Positions 22,971 to 31,894 are shown, counted from the first letter of the stretch. The stretch: DNA of 64,000 bases from a virus (IMGVR_UViG_3300023179_000089:1-64000), one strand, 5' to 3'. Notes: generated by a model from the letters alone, not told the origin. Program-made: numbers and translations.

Positions 22971-23225
22971 ATGAAAAAAATTAAAACGTTTTCTGTAGAT
23001 CATTTGTTAGGAATGCGTATGAGCTCGGATCGGCCGATGACAGTTAACTTTCGGCAAGGAAAGAAAAATCAAATAACGTGTAGCGAAGTGCAAGTGCTTG
23101 AAGCGAATTGCACAGGACGAAGACTTACGTTGCAGTTCGCAAATGCAAATCGAGAAGTACTTCGACGTCGAGTGTATTTCGAGCATTTCGAGAAAATAGC
23201 TGAAACGTTCGGAGTAGATATTTAA
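22971..23225 (+). CDS. Hypothetical protein, 84 aa
   Basis: ATG at 22971 (a TTG six bases earlier is in frame). MKKIKTFSVDHLLGMRMSSD and RRRVYFEHFEKIAETFGVDI; a basic, probably beta-rich protein. Not recognised. Confidence 0.55.
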   Translation: MKKIKTFSVDHLLGMRMSSDRPMTVNFRQGKKNQITCSEVQVLEANCTGRRLTLQFANANREVLRRRVYFEHFEKIAETFGVDI

Positions 23226-23267
23226 TTTTTAAGATTTGCGATTTATTTACTTAAATATACTCAACTC

Positions 23268-23651
23268 ATGATAAGAATAAACAACATAGAATTTAAAAAA
23301 TACAATTCTAATAAAACAAAAAAACCTTTGTATGAAATAATTAAATGGGAACCTAATCCTTATTACGGTAAAAAACTAGAATATTTTAAAGAAGGTTATA
23401 AAGTAAATCATGAAGGATGGGGTTTAACAAAAAATGGTCATACTATTGATATGGAATTTTTTAATACTCGCGAAACTTGTTTTGTTATAGCTTTTATAGA
23501 AAAAGAAAGTGAAAGTTGGGAACTTAGAAGTGTTGGAGAAAGACTATTAGATTTAACACCTGAAGAATGGAATGATTTTTATCAAGTTTATAGATTAGGA
23601 CAAGCTAAATTAAATAAAAATGCAAAAATTGTCATTTCTAAAAGCATTTAA
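23268..23651 (+). CDS. Hypothetical protein, 127 aa
   Basis: First gene of a block with different codon use (AGA arginine, few TCG or GAC codons). MIRINNIEFKKYNSNKTKKP; ends in a lysine/asparagine-rich stretch. Overlaps the next gene by 32 bases. Not recognised. Confidence 0.55.
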   Translation: MIRINNIEFKKYNSNKTKKPLYEIIKWEPNPYYGKKLEYFKEGYKVNHEGWGLTKNGHTIDMEFFNTRETCFVIAFIEKESESWELRSVGERLLDLTPEEWNDFYQVYRLGQAKLNKNAKIVISKSI

Positions 23652-24204
23652 TTCACCATTCAAGCGACCTAAACTTAAATGGTATTGTGGTAAAACAGCC
23701 ATAGGTACTCCTTATTTCTATCCTAGAAAATGGGTAAAAGGTACACCAAAATTAATTCATGAAGCTGTATTAAAACATATACAAAAAGAAGAAAACTATA
23801 ATAAACTTAACCCAAATTATGCTCGTAAAATAAAATCTTATGATGAACTTTATGAAGAAAAGAAAAATTATCTTTATGCAGTTCCTAAAAAGATAGGATT
23901 TGATTTTGTTGGCTTAGGTTGGAAAACAAAATGGTCAGAAACTGATTATAGATTTGAATGGTCTCCAATGTTTTCATTTGTATTTTTTGGTTATCAAATA
24001 GCTGTAATGTTTATTGTACCTGATCAATCTCATTATTGGGAAGCTTGGTTATATTATGAACTTAATACAGATAAAACTAAGTCTAAAAAAGAAAGAATTG
24101 AACAATGTAAAAAAGAATTTTCTTTAAATTGTACAGTTTATTCTCAAAAAGTAGAAACTAAAGTAAATTATTATGACACAGTACTAAAAGCTAAGTATAT
24201 ATGA
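23620..24204 (+). CDS. Conserved hypothetical protein, paralogue of 26324-26920
   Basis: 194 residues. WYCGKTAIGTPYFYPRKWVK, YARKIKSYDELYEEKKN and GFDFVGLGWKTKWSETDYRF are shared almost word for word with the protein at 26324. A hydrophobic FSFVFFGYQIAVMFIV segment may be membrane-associated. It is seen in flavobacteria and their phages; function unknown. Confidence 0.65.
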   Translation: MQKLSFLKAFNSPFKRPKLKWYCGKTAIGTPYFYPRKWVKGTPKLIHEAVLKHIQKEENYNKLNPNYARKIKSYDELYEEKKNYLYAVPKKIGFDFVGLGWKTKWSETDYRFEWSPMFSFVFFGYQIAVMFIVPDQSHYWEAWLYYELNTDKTKSKKERIEQCKKEFSLNCTVYSQKVETKVNYYDTVLKAKYI

Positions 24205-24518
24205 AACTAATTAAAATTAACACAGACCACTATGTAGTAGTAGATGATTCAGAGATTAAAAAAGGGGATTGGACTTATCATCATGTTAAAGGTATATACA
24301 AAGCGGTTACAGATGATGCATATACCAATCAAAAGAAAATCACCCACTCAACACAACCACTTGAATATACAAATGAAGACCATTTACATTGGGATAAAAT
24401 TAAACATATATCTCTCCAAGAAGTAAAAGAACTAATTGGTGAGAAAAGTTGGAAAGGTTATATTGATGGTACAGAGTGGGAAGTAGAAATAGTAGATGGT
24501 AAACTTAAATTAAAATAA
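24201..24518 (+). CDS. Conserved hypothetical protein, 105 aa
   Basis: Coupled to the preceding gene by ATGA. MKLIKINTDHYVVVDDSEIK, ITHSTQPLEYT and ISLQEVKELIGEKSW resemble a hypothetical protein common in Bacteroidota phages. Function unknown. Confidence 0.6.
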   Translation: MKLIKINTDHYVVVDDSEIKKGDWTYHHVKGIYKAVTDDAYTNQKKITHSTQPLEYTNEDHLHWDKIKHISLQEVKELIGEKSWKGYIDGTEWEVEIVDGKLKLK

Positions 24519-24519
24519 C

Positions 24520-24762
24520 ATGGAAGACGAATTTATAATTATCAACAAGACAGCTATTCAACAAAAAATAGAAGAGTTACATAAACTTTGTGTTGAAGGT
24601 GAATATCCTTTATCAGCTTTTAATGTAGATTTAGAACACCTTCTATCCCAATCAGTTCCTTTAATTCCTGAAATTGAAAAGGCTTTTGGTGCTGGATGCA
24701 GATGTAAAGATTGGATAGATGGTAGGCAAAACTACATCTCAAACTTAAAACTTGATATATGA
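24520..24762 (+). CDS. Hypothetical protein, 80 aa
   Basis: MEDEFIIINKTAIQQKIEEL with GAGCRCKDWIDGRQNYI. Helical; two close cysteines. Coupled to the next gene by ATGA. Not recognised. Confidence 0.55.
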   Translation: MEDEFIIINKTAIQQKIEELHKLCVEGEYPLSAFNVDLEHLLSQSVPLIPEIEKAFGAGCRCKDWIDGRQNYISNLKLDI

Positions 24763-25148
24763 ACACACTAGTAAAATTTGAATTAGCTAAGTTGCTAAAA
24801 GAAAAAAGGTTTGATAAACCAATTAATTCATTTTATACTGATACAGGTAAATTATGGAAACAAAGAAAACAAATACCCACTGCTAATTACAATGCTTATC
24901 CTAAAAATCCTAATTCAAAGTTATTTTACAAGTATGGCTACTCTGCACCAACTATTGCAAAGGTTGTTATGTGGTTATATGAGAAACATGGGATTTGGAT
25001 TGCAGTTACTCAAGAATTAGGTTATACTACTACATTTTGTTACCAAATAATGGGAGAACATATATCAGCTACTTATAAACCATATTTTAAAACACCAACA
25101 AAAGCTTATGAAGCTGCTATTGAATTCACACTTGAAAATTTAATTTAA
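24759..25148 (+). CDS. Hypothetical protein, 129 aa, related to 25148-25516
   Basis: LAKLLKEKRFDKPIN at the start, then YSAPTIAKVVMWLYEKHGIW and TKAYEAAIEFTLENLI. The same order of motifs (leucine-rich start, AP-loop, WxREKHG-like helix, C-terminal EEAENA helix) is seen in the next gene, so the two are diverged duplicates. Function unknown. Confidence 0.6.
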   Translation: MNTLVKFELAKLLKEKRFDKPINSFYTDTGKLWKQRKQIPTANYNAYPKNPNSKLFYKYGYSAPTIAKVVMWLYEKHGIWIAVTQELGYTTTFCYQIMGEHISATYKPYFKTPTKAYEAAIEFTLENLI

Positions 25149-25516
25149 TGGAAAAAGAATTTATCCCTTACGAACAAGCATTAGCTTTGAAAGAACTTGG
25201 ATTTGATGAACCTTGTTTTGGGTATCACAATATAGACCCCTATTTAAAAATTCCTGCATTTAACTTGGTTAAACCTTTTGAGCATGAATGGTGTTTACCA
25301 GCACCACTCAAACAACAAGTGTTTAGATGGTTTAGAGAGAAACATGGGTATTATATCTCTGTTTTTAGAACTCATGATAATAATTGGGGAGTTGATTTAT
25401 GGTTATTAGGGGTACATAAACCAAAAGCTACAATTTTTGGAGAAACCTACGAAGAAGCAGAAAATGCTTGTCTAAATAAATTAATTGAATTGACTACTAA
25501 TAGGTTACGTAACTAA
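25148..25516 (+). CDS. Hypothetical protein, 122 aa, related to 24759-25148
   Basis: ALALKELGFDEPCFGYHNID, LPAPLKQQVFRWFREKHGYY and TYEEAENACLNKLIEL are typical of a hypothetical protein found many times in flavobacterial phages. Starts on the last base of its paralogue (TAATG). Its end runs into operator-promoter 7. Confidence 0.65.
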   Translation: MEKEFIPYEQALALKELGFDEPCFGYHNIDPYLKIPAFNLVKPFEHEWCLPAPLKQQVFRWFREKHGYYISVFRTHDNNWGVDLWLLGVHKPKATIFGETYEEAENACLNKLIELTTNRLRN

Positions 25517-25580
25517 TTGATTTTTAATAGAAATAACTTACCAAATTATTTGTTTCATTGAAATTGATTACTTATTTTTA
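25503..25580 (+). promoter_or_regulatory. Operator-promoter element 7
   Basis: GGTTACGTAACT (25503-25514) overlaps the end of the preceding gene. After 25 bases comes ACCAAATTATTTGTT (25540-25554), TTTG 25549-25552, N20, TATTTTTA 25573-25580. Confidence 0.75.
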
Positions 25581-25603
25581 TGTATAGTAATTAAATAATA
25601 AAA

Positions 25604-25828
25604 ATGAAAAATAAACAGACAGCAGTAGAATGGTTAGTTGATTGGATGGATAAAAATCAATACTTTATTGGTAATGATTTAATTCAAGCAGTTGAACAAG
25701 CTAAACAGATGGAAAAAAACCAGATGTTTGATTATATCAAAGAAAACTATGTTAATGGGGAAAATTCATTAAAGTTCCATCAAGAACAATTTGAACAATA
25801 TTACACTGAAACTTTTAAATCAGAATAA
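25604..25828 (+). CDS. Conserved hypothetical protein, 74 aa
   Basis: MKNKQTAVEWLVDWMDKNQY and EQAKQMEKNQMFDYIKE. The TAVEWL start with an EQAKxMEK helix is common in flavobacterial phages; unknown function. First gene after operator-promoter 7. Confidence 0.6.
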   Translation: MKNKQTAVEWLVDWMDKNQYFIGNDLIQAVEQAKQMEKNQMFDYIKENYVNGENSLKFHQEQFEQYYTETFKSE

Positions 25829-25829
25829 A

Positions 25830-26069
25830 ATGGAAAATAAAATAACATATGAAGAAGCATACAATAAAGCAATAAAAGTAAAATGGAAAGTAGAACCATG
25901 TTTTTCAGGTGAAGATTGTTGGTGCAGGATTATTGTACCTGATGAACCTATAAAATATGGTCCTAATGATGTTGAAGAAGTACAAATTGTTAGTTCAGCA
26001 TCTATAAATAAAAAAATGGCAGAACATATTGTAAACATTCACAATCAATGTATAAATAATGGAAACTAA
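25830..26069 (+). CDS. Hypothetical protein, 79 aa
   Basis: ATG at 25830 chosen, as the in-frame ATG at 25791 lies within the preceding gene. MENKITYEEAYNKAIKVKWK with CFSGEDCWCRIIVPDEPIK and a C-terminal SASINKKMAEHIVNIHN helix. Not recognised. Overlaps the next gene by 11 bases. Confidence 0.55.
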   Translation: MENKITYEEAYNKAIKVKWKVEPCFSGEDCWCRIIVPDEPIKYGPNDVEEVQIVSSASINKKMAEHIVNIHNQCINNGN

Positions 26070-26334
26070 ACAATATCAACCTAGATGGGAAGTAGATTTT
26101 AGTAATCCTAATGCTAATAATATAATTACAGGAACTACTACAGGAAAACCTATAGAAAATAAACAATACACAAGAAATGAAGTACATGAGTTAATGTGTA
26201 AAGCATTTTTAGCTGGTTATAAAAAAGCTGATGTAGTTGAAGCTGGTTTAGAGCCTTTAGAAGAAAAAACTGAATGTGCTTGGATATTAACTAAATATGA
26301 CAGTACACCTAATAAAAATAACAATGAGAAATAA
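26059..26334 (+). CDS. Hypothetical protein, 91 aa
   Basis: METKQYQPRWEVDFSNPNAN, YTRNEVHELMCKAFLAGYKK. The NEVHELMCKAF helix resembles short phage proteins of unknown function. Overlaps the next gene by 11 bases. Confidence 0.55.
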   Translation: METKQYQPRWEVDFSNPNANNIITGTTTGKPIENKQYTRNEVHELMCKAFLAGYKKADVVEAGLEPLEEKTECAWILTKYDSTPNKNNNEK

Positions 26335-26920
26335 CTTTACATTTCTAAAAGCATTTTTCAGTCCATTTGTAAGACCTAAAATTCGTTTATACATTGGTAA
26401 AACAGCCATAGGTACACCTTACTTTTTTCCTAGAAGATGGGTTAAAGCAACTCCAGAATTAGCCCATAAAGCTGTTGAGGATTACATTAAGCGTGAAGAA
26501 AATTACAACAAAGCGAATCCTAATTATGCTCGTAAAATAAAACCATATAATGAAGTTTATCAAGAAAAATTAAGGTATGAATATGCAATACCTAAAAAAA
26601 TAGGTTTTGATTTTGTTGATTTAGGTTGGAAAACTAAATGGAAAGAAACAGATTATAGATTTGAATGGAATCCAGTATGGTCATTTGTATTTTTTGGTTA
26701 TCAAATAGCTCTTACATTTACACCTGTAGAATCAAGTCATTATTGGGAAGCATGGTTATATTATACTAGAAATACAGACAAGTCTAAATCTACAAAAGAA
26801 AGATTAATAGATTGTATGAGCAATTTTTCATTAACATACACATCTTACCCAAGCGAAAAAGAAATAGATTATTATAAACATATACTTAAAAACAAATGGA
26901 AAAATTCAATGACAGAATAG
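26324..26920 (+). CDS. Conserved hypothetical protein, paralogue of 23620-24204
   Basis: ATG at 26324 chosen (198 residues); the earlier in-frame ATG is inside the preceding gene. FLKAFFSPFVRPKIRLYIGK, YARKIKPYNEVYQEKL and FDFVDLGWKTKWKETDYRFE align throughout with the paralogue 2.7 kb upstream. A diverged duplicate kept in both copies, which suggests selection. Overlaps the next gene by 25 bases. Confidence 0.65.
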   Translation: MRNNFTFLKAFFSPFVRPKIRLYIGKTAIGTPYFFPRRWVKATPELAHKAVEDYIKREENYNKANPNYARKIKPYNEVYQEKLRYEYAIPKKIGFDFVDLGWKTKWKETDYRFEWNPVWSFVFFGYQIALTFTPVESSHYWEAWLYYTRNTDKSKSTKERLIDCMSNFSLTYTSYPSEKEIDYYKHILKNKWKNSMTE

Positions 26921-27300
26921 TATACAATGCTATTCAAACACCTGATGGTACTGTAATTCAATCTAAATACAGACATGATTATGTAGAATATACAGATAAA
27001 AATGGTCAATATTATATGGTTGATGGTGGTTTAGATTATCCTAGAAGAGGTTTTGATAAAAATGACTATATTGATTTGTGCAAATTATTTAAAGACTGTA
27101 CTTTAGATGAATGTACTCAATATTTAATGTGGGGTCAGAACTATGATAAAGACATGAATAAACTACCTGAAACAATATTTAAACCTATATGTGAATTAAC
27201 TACTGATCATATAGAAGCTATTATAAATGGTAATTACTGTAGTAATGAAATGTATTTGTATGTATTTAATTATGAATTAAATAAAAGACTTTGTAAATAA
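26896..27300 (+). CDS. Conserved hypothetical protein, 134 aa
   Basis: IQTPDGTVIQSKYRHDYVEY, TDKNGQYYMVDGGLDYPRRG and TDHIEAIINGNYCSNEMY resemble a protein recurring in flavobacterial phages. Soluble; unknown function. Last gene before operator-promoter 8. Confidence 0.6.
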   Translation: MEKFNDRIVYNAIQTPDGTVIQSKYRHDYVEYTDKNGQYYMVDGGLDYPRRGFDKNDYIDLCKLFKDCTLDECTQYLMWGQNYDKDMNKLPETIFKPICELTTDHIEAIINGNYCSNEMYLYVFNYELNKRLCK

Positions 27301-27377
27301 ATTATATAACTAATTGATAATTAATTCAATTAATTTACCAAAGAATTTGTTTCGTGTAGATGAATTACTTATCTTTA
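27300..27377 (+). promoter_or_regulatory. Operator-promoter element 8
   Basis: The distal element is degenerate (AATTATATAACT, 27300-27311) but correctly placed. ACCAAAGAATTTGTT lies at 27337-27351, TTTG 27346-27349, N20, TATCTTTA 27370-27377. Confidence 0.65.
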
Positions 27378-27399
27378 TGTATAGTAATTAATAAAAAAA

Positions 27400-27681
27400 A
27401 TGATTAGATCAACAAGCAACAAAGGGTTCTCCCTTACTTTTGAAAATGGTTGGACAATTTCAGTTCAATTTGGTTATGGTAACTATTGCGATAACAAACA
27501 TCATCCCGATGGATGGGACTTTAGCAAAAAACAAGAAGTAACTCAATCTTCTGATGCTGAAATTGCAATTTGGGATGCTAATGGAGAGTGGTATAATTTT
27601 GATTCAGATACCGTTAAAGGATATTGTTCTGCCAATGAAGTAGCTGAATGGATTACAAAAGTATCTAAATTTAAACCTTAG
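27400..27681 (+). CDS. Conserved hypothetical protein, 93 aa
   Basis: GFSLTFENGWTISVQFGYGN, then SDAEIAIWDANGEWYNF and VKGYCSANEVAEWI. This layout is common to a small phage protein of unknown function. It sits 30 bases ahead of the MoxR-like gene and may share its transcript. Confidence 0.65.
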   Translation: MIRSTSNKGFSLTFENGWTISVQFGYGNYCDNKHHPDGWDFSKKQEVTQSSDAEIAIWDANGEWYNFDSDTVKGYCSANEVAEWITKVSKFKP

Positions 27682-27711
27682 TCTATTATAACAGTAATTA
27701 AAAAATAAAAA

Positions 27712-28866
27712 ATGACCAAACAAAAAATTTACGCAACCGTAATATCAGAAGGACGATTTATCAAAGCAATAACCCAGGAAGGCCTGGACGTATCTAATCA
27801 AATCGATCGTTCTTTACGTAGAAAAGCATTGGAATCTAATTTAGATTTAGAATTTGATTCTGTAGCTAATTGTTGGAATTTTGCAACTAGAAATACTTCT
27901 ATAGCCCCGGCTCTCGAAGAAGAGTTAGCAGAACCAAATTCAGATCACGAAACTATTAAAAACTTTATTCATAGTTCAGCAAGGCTGAAGCCGGCACAAT
28001 TAATGATCAGCGACTTGAAATGGAAATATCTAGTTCGCTCAGCGATGCGTGGAAAGAACATTATGATGACGGGTCCTGCAGGTACCGGCAAAACTTTGGC
28101 AGCGAAATATTTAGTGCAAGCCTTAGATCGCCCTGACTTCTATTTTAATTTAGGGGCTACGCAGGACCCGCGTTCCACGCTTATTGGTAACACTCATTTC
28201 TCTAAAGAGACAGGAACATACTTTTCAGAGTCGCTTTTCGTAAAAGCTATTCAAACAGAAAATGCCGTAATTTTATTAGATGAGTTATCACGCGCACATC
28301 CTGAAGCTTGGAATATTTTAATGACCGTGCTTGATGTAAACCAGCGTTATTTACGTTTAGATGAAAAGGACGGCTCGCCAACTATTAAAGTCGCTTCTGG
28401 TGTCTGTTTTATCGCAACGGCAAATATTGGAAATGACTATACTTCAACTAGAAAATTAGATAGAGCATTAGAAGACCGATTTACAACCATTGAAATGGAT
28501 CAGTTAAATGCCGAAGCTGAATTTGAACTTTTACAAATGAAATTTCCATTAGCGGTAAAATCGTCACTAAAAGATTTAGCTACAATAGCTGACACTACAA
28601 GAAAAGAATGTAAAGGATCTAATCCAAAATTGACTAACTCTTTATCTACAAGATCTTCAGTGGAAGCAGCCTCGTTGATATACGACGGCTTTTCGTTAGC
28701 AGAAGTAGCTGAAATTGCAATTTACCCATTCTTTAATGATGATGGAGGCGTTGACTCTGAACGTACTTTTGTTAAGCAAGTAGTGCAAAAATATTGCACT
28801 AACCCAATAGAAGAGTCTAAGAAGCCGCTATTCGGATCAGACGATATTGAAGATACTCCTTTTTAA
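27712..28866 (+). CDS. MoxR/CobS-like AAA+ ATPase
   Basis: 384 residues. Walker A GPAGTGKT at 121-128, Walker B ILLDE at 187-191, a sensor-like CFIATANIG and arginine-rich RALEDRFTTIEM. The family works as chaperone-like ATPases with VWA-domain partners; the partner gene follows about 100 bases later. In phages this pair is often named cobaltochelatase CobS/CobT, but no other cobalamin gene is here, so remodelling of a protein complex is more likely. The first 100 residues are family-unknown. Confidence 0.85.
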   Translation: MTKQKIYATVISEGRFIKAITQEGLDVSNQIDRSLRRKALESNLDLEFDSVANCWNFATRNTSIAPALEEELAEPNSDHETIKNFIHSSARLKPAQLMISDLKWKYLVRSAMRGKNIMMTGPAGTGKTLAAKYLVQALDRPDFYFNLGATQDPRSTLIGNTHFSKETGTYFSESLFVKAIQTENAVILLDELSRAHPEAWNILMTVLDVNQRYLRLDEKDGSPTIKVASGVCFIATANIGNDYTSTRKLDRALEDRFTTIEMDQLNAEAEFELLQMKFPLAVKSSLKDLATIADTTRKECKGSNPKLTNSLSTRSSVEAASLIYDGFSLAEVAEIAIYPFFNDDGGVDSERTFVKQVVQKYCTNPIEESKKPLFGSDDIEDTPF

Positions 28867-28888
28867 TTATTAATTACTATATGGTGTT

Positions 28889-28912
28889 TAGGCTACTACT
28901 ATTAGTAGCCTA
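28889..28912 (+). terminator. Hairpin, possible weak terminator
   Basis: TAGGCTACT (28889-28897) pairs with AGTAGCCTA (28904-28912) around a six-base loop. Only a short T-rich tract follows, so it may attenuate rather than stop transcription into the VWA gene. Confidence 0.45.
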
Positions 28913-28930
28913 TCTCCATTTTGGAATTAA

Positions 28931-28938
28931 ATATTTAT
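28931..28938 (+). promoter_or_regulatory. Candidate late promoter motif
   Basis: ATATTTAT 25 bases before the VWA gene at 28964. Confidence 0.35.
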
Positions 28939-28963
28939 CTTTTTATATTAAATTATTTATCGA

Positions 28964-31042
28964 ATGTCTAAACAGTATTCAAAATACGATTCATACAAAT
29001 ATCAACCCGTAAACAAGAAATATCAAAATTCTTCTTTTTGGCTTGGAAATGACTTTCTTGAAGGCCAAACTCAAATTAAACATGATATTATAAAATTAGC
29101 AGCGTATAAACGAGCAATATCTAACTTTGTACGAATAGTAACCAATCGCAGTGACATCAAAGTTTCATACTCGTCAGGACAACAATCTTACACTGACGGT
29201 AAAGCCGTTGTAATTTCATCGAAAATTTCCGACGGCGAATTTGATTGTACTGTCGGCTTAGCTTTACATGAAGGCAGTCATATTGCGTTAACTGATTTTC
29301 AATTTTTGAAAACTGCATTTAAGTTTACACAGTATGATAGACAAACCGAATTCGGTGCATTTATGTTAGATAATTTACATTATATAAAAGAATTAACTAA
29401 TATTATTGAAGACCGAAGAATAGACTATTACGTATACACGCAATCTCCAGGATATCGAGGTTATTACAATTCGCTTTACGATACATACTTTAATAGTAAA
29501 GAAATTGACATAGCATTAAAAACTAATTTAAAAACTTCAGGATCAATTGACGATTATATATTTCATATCTGCAACTTTGCAAATTCTAATCGACAACTCG
29601 ATTCAATGCCCGGGCTTCGCGAAATATGGGAATGTATAAATTTACCAAACATAAAACGTTTAAATTCTACATCAGAAGTATTTTCAATAGCTTGCGATGT
29701 AATGAAATTAATTTTAAAACATCAAAACACCGAATCTTCAAATCAAGAAACAACTCAATCTGAAAGCTTAGAGAAAGTTAAACTAAATCAAAATTATAAC
29801 GAGCATGAAGATCCAAATTTAGATACGTCAAATTATAATAACACTGAAATTAGTAGTAATGATGATTCAAATCCAATAGATTCGCAATCAAATTCATTGA
29901 ATTCGAATCTTTCAGATAAAGAGCAAAAGAAGCATGACAAACTATTAAATAGTCTAGAAAAAGCAATTAATCGACAAAAAGAATTTCTCAACGGAAATGT
30001 TAAAAAGAGTAAACTTTCAGCTGCTGAAAATGCAAAAGTTAACGCTGCAGCTGAATCTTCTATTTCTATAGAAAATGTCGGAGGATCGGTCATTAATGAA
30101 CAAAAAGACGGATCTAAGAAAGAAATAAACAAAGGTACCGCACAATGCATTGTAATTCGTGGTATTACGCAATCAGGAATAGATAGTAATTTATATGGAT
30201 GCAATTACAGGCCAGAAGAAAAGAATTACAATCCAATTTCTGAAGGTATTGCTTTAGGAACTATGTTAGGAAAGAGATTGAAAACGCGAGATGAAAATCG
30301 AACTTTAACTAGTACTCGAGCAGAACATGGTCGTATTGATCGACGTCTGTTAGCCGAACTAGGTTTTGGGAATGACCGCGTTTTTCAAAATACCACTCAT
30401 TATCAAGTAACGCCTGGTTTAGTACATATTTCTATTGACGGGTCTGGATCAATGTCAGGTAGCAAATGGGACGCTGCAATTAAATCAACTATCGCAATTT
30501 GTAAAGCGGCTACGATGATTTCTTCAATTAACGTAATTGTATCTGTAAGATCAACTATACATTACGGTTCACAATTTCAGCCGCTGATGTGGATAGTTTA
30601 TGACTCTAGAAAAGATAAATTGGTTACGTTTTGTAAACACGCAGCGAATTTAATTCCGGCCGGGTCTACGCCTGAAGGATTATGCTTTCAATCAATTACA
30701 TCTGAAATTATAAAAGATTCTAATGGGAAAGCTGCATTTTTTATTAATCTATCTGACGGAGAACCGTCATTTGTAAATAACCGAATAAATTATAACGGAA
30801 CCTATGCACTATTACATACAAAAAATCAAGTTGATAGTTTAAGAAAACATAACATTCACGTTCAATCTTATTTTATATATAACAAGTATCGAGATGATTG
30901 GTCAATATCCGATTTCGCGCAAACTTCTTCAGCTAACAATTTTCGTACAATGTATGGGTCTGACTCAAAATTTATTGACGTAACTAATCTATCGCATTTA
31001 GCAAATTCATTAAATGATTTGTTTGTGCGCGGAATTGAATAA
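28964..31042 (+). CDS. VWA-domain protein (CobT-like), partner of the MoxR ATPase
   Basis: 692 residues. An HEGSH motif lies at about 102-106 within a zincin-like N-terminal region (VGLALHEGSHIALTDF). The central part (about 255-400) is an acidic, asparagine/serine-rich linker. The VWA domain carries the metal-site motif DGSGSMSGS near 492 and a later NLSDGEPSF. It probably forms an ATPase-VWA remodelling machine with the upstream gene. The substrate is unknown. Confidence 0.8.
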   Translation: MSKQYSKYDSYKYQPVNKKYQNSSFWLGNDFLEGQTQIKHDIIKLAAYKRAISNFVRIVTNRSDIKVSYSSGQQSYTDGKAVVISSKISDGEFDCTVGLALHEGSHIALTDFQFLKTAFKFTQYDRQTEFGAFMLDNLHYIKELTNIIEDRRIDYYVYTQSPGYRGYYNSLYDTYFNSKEIDIALKTNLKTSGSIDDYIFHICNFANSNRQLDSMPGLREIWECINLPNIKRLNSTSEVFSIACDVMKLILKHQNTESSNQETTQSESLEKVKLNQNYNEHEDPNLDTSNYNNTEISSNDDSNPIDSQSNSLNSNLSDKEQKKHDKLLNSLEKAINRQKEFLNGNVKKSKLSAAENAKVNAAAESSISIENVGGSVINEQKDGSKKEINKGTAQCIVIRGITQSGIDSNLYGCNYRPEEKNYNPISEGIALGTMLGKRLKTRDENRTLTSTRAEHGRIDRRLLAELGFGNDRVFQNTTHYQVTPGLVHISIDGSGSMSGSKWDAAIKSTIAICKAATMISSINVIVSVRSTIHYGSQFQPLMWIVYDSRKDKLVTFCKHAANLIPAGSTPEGLCFQSITSEIIKDSNGKAAFFINLSDGEPSFVNNRINYNGTYALLHTKNQVDSLRKHNIHVQSYFIYNKYRDDWSISDFAQTSSANNFRTMYGSDSKFIDVTNLSHLANSLNDLFVRGIE

Positions 31043-31050
31043 TTCAAATA

Positions 31051-31527
31051 ATGAAACGAACTACATCAGATGAAGAGCGACGCCAATTGCTCGCGACGCA
31101 ACAGTATTTGCTAGAATATATTTATTCAATGAATTTTGAAGTTAATTTACGGTCGTCATGGTTTGCAATCTTTCCGGAAGAGCAATTAATAACTTGCAAC
31201 GTACGTTGTCGAAACGAATGGTTAAAAACTATTTCTATTGCACATGAAGCGGGGCATATTACTGCAACTCGTCCTCGATACATGAAGTCATGGAGAAAAT
31301 GTAAAACTGCAGTGCATACTGCTATTCTTCATGAAGAATGGGCTGCTTGGGAACATGGTTGGACGTTGATTGACGAATGGCAAAAACAATCCAATATATT
31401 TACGCACAATTTTTATAACACTCTTCAAACTGAATATTGGAAATGTGCACGAATTTCATGGAACAAATACATACAATACATTGCATCTGCGCCGACAACG
31501 GACGCGCTTGTAAATGCTTATTGGTAA
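31051..31527 (+). CDS. Zincin-like protein
   Basis: 158 residues. HEAGH at 65-69 and HEEWAAWEHG at 94-103 form a zincin layout like that of IrrE-type peptidases. It lies eight bases after the VWA gene and is probably cotranscribed, making a three-gene unit ATPase, VWA, peptidase. Function inferred only from motif and position. Confidence 0.6.
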   Translation: MKRTTSDEERRQLLATQQYLLEYIYSMNFEVNLRSSWFAIFPEEQLITCNVRCRNEWLKTISIAHEAGHITATRPRYMKSWRKCKTAVHTAILHEEWAAWEHGWTLIDEWQKQSNIFTHNFYNTLQTEYWKCARISWNKYIQYIASAPTTDALVNAYW

Positions 31528-31605
31528 ATTTATATAACTAATTGATATTCAATGTAATTAATTTACCAAAAAATTTGGTTCGTGTAGAACAATTACTTAT
31601 TTTTA
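31528..31605 (+). promoter_or_regulatory. Operator-promoter element 9
   Basis: A degenerate distal element ATTTATATAACT (31528-31539), ACCAAAAAATTTGGT (31565-31579), TTTG 31574-31577, N20, TATTTTTA 31598-31605. Drives the genes from 31629. Confidence 0.65.
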
Positions 31606-31628
31606 TGTATAGTAATTAAATAATAAAA

Positions 31629-31883
31629 ATGACATCAGTAATTTCAAAATCTCAAGTAGTTGAGTTTCTAAATGCAAAATGCAAAACAACTGCCGCTCAT
31701 GTAATTGACGGAATAAAAAATGTTGTTTTTCTAAAAGAAATAGAAGGAGAATTTATTTTCATACATGATATGTGTAATCTGTTGACCAAGTCACTTACCG
31801 ACGATATAGAATGTAATATCATTCAATTTATGGTCGACGAAGATCAACTAATTTCTGAAATTAATCTTTACATTAACAAATAA
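31629..31883 (+). CDS. Hypothetical protein, 84 aa
   Basis: MTSVISKSQVVEFLNAKCKT, FLKEIEGEFIFIHDMCN. A small soluble alpha/beta protein; not recognised. First gene after operator-promoter 9. Confidence 0.55.
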   Translation: MTSVISKSQVVEFLNAKCKTTAAHVIDGIKNVVFLKEIEGEFIFIHDMCNLLTKSLTDDIECNIIQFMVDEDQLISEINLYINK

Positions 31884-31894
31884 TAAATAATAGT

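Noticed and set aside
29833-30204. 123-codon open frame on the minus strand inside the VWA gene
   Set aside because: It lies opposite the acidic Asn/Ser-rich linker of a clear gene. Low-complexity coding DNA keeps the reverse frame open, and there is no promoter or leader.
27712-31042. Cobalt chelatase for cobalamin synthesis
   Set aside because: Only the CobS/CobT-like pair is present, with no other pathway gene; family homology alone does not support that reaction.
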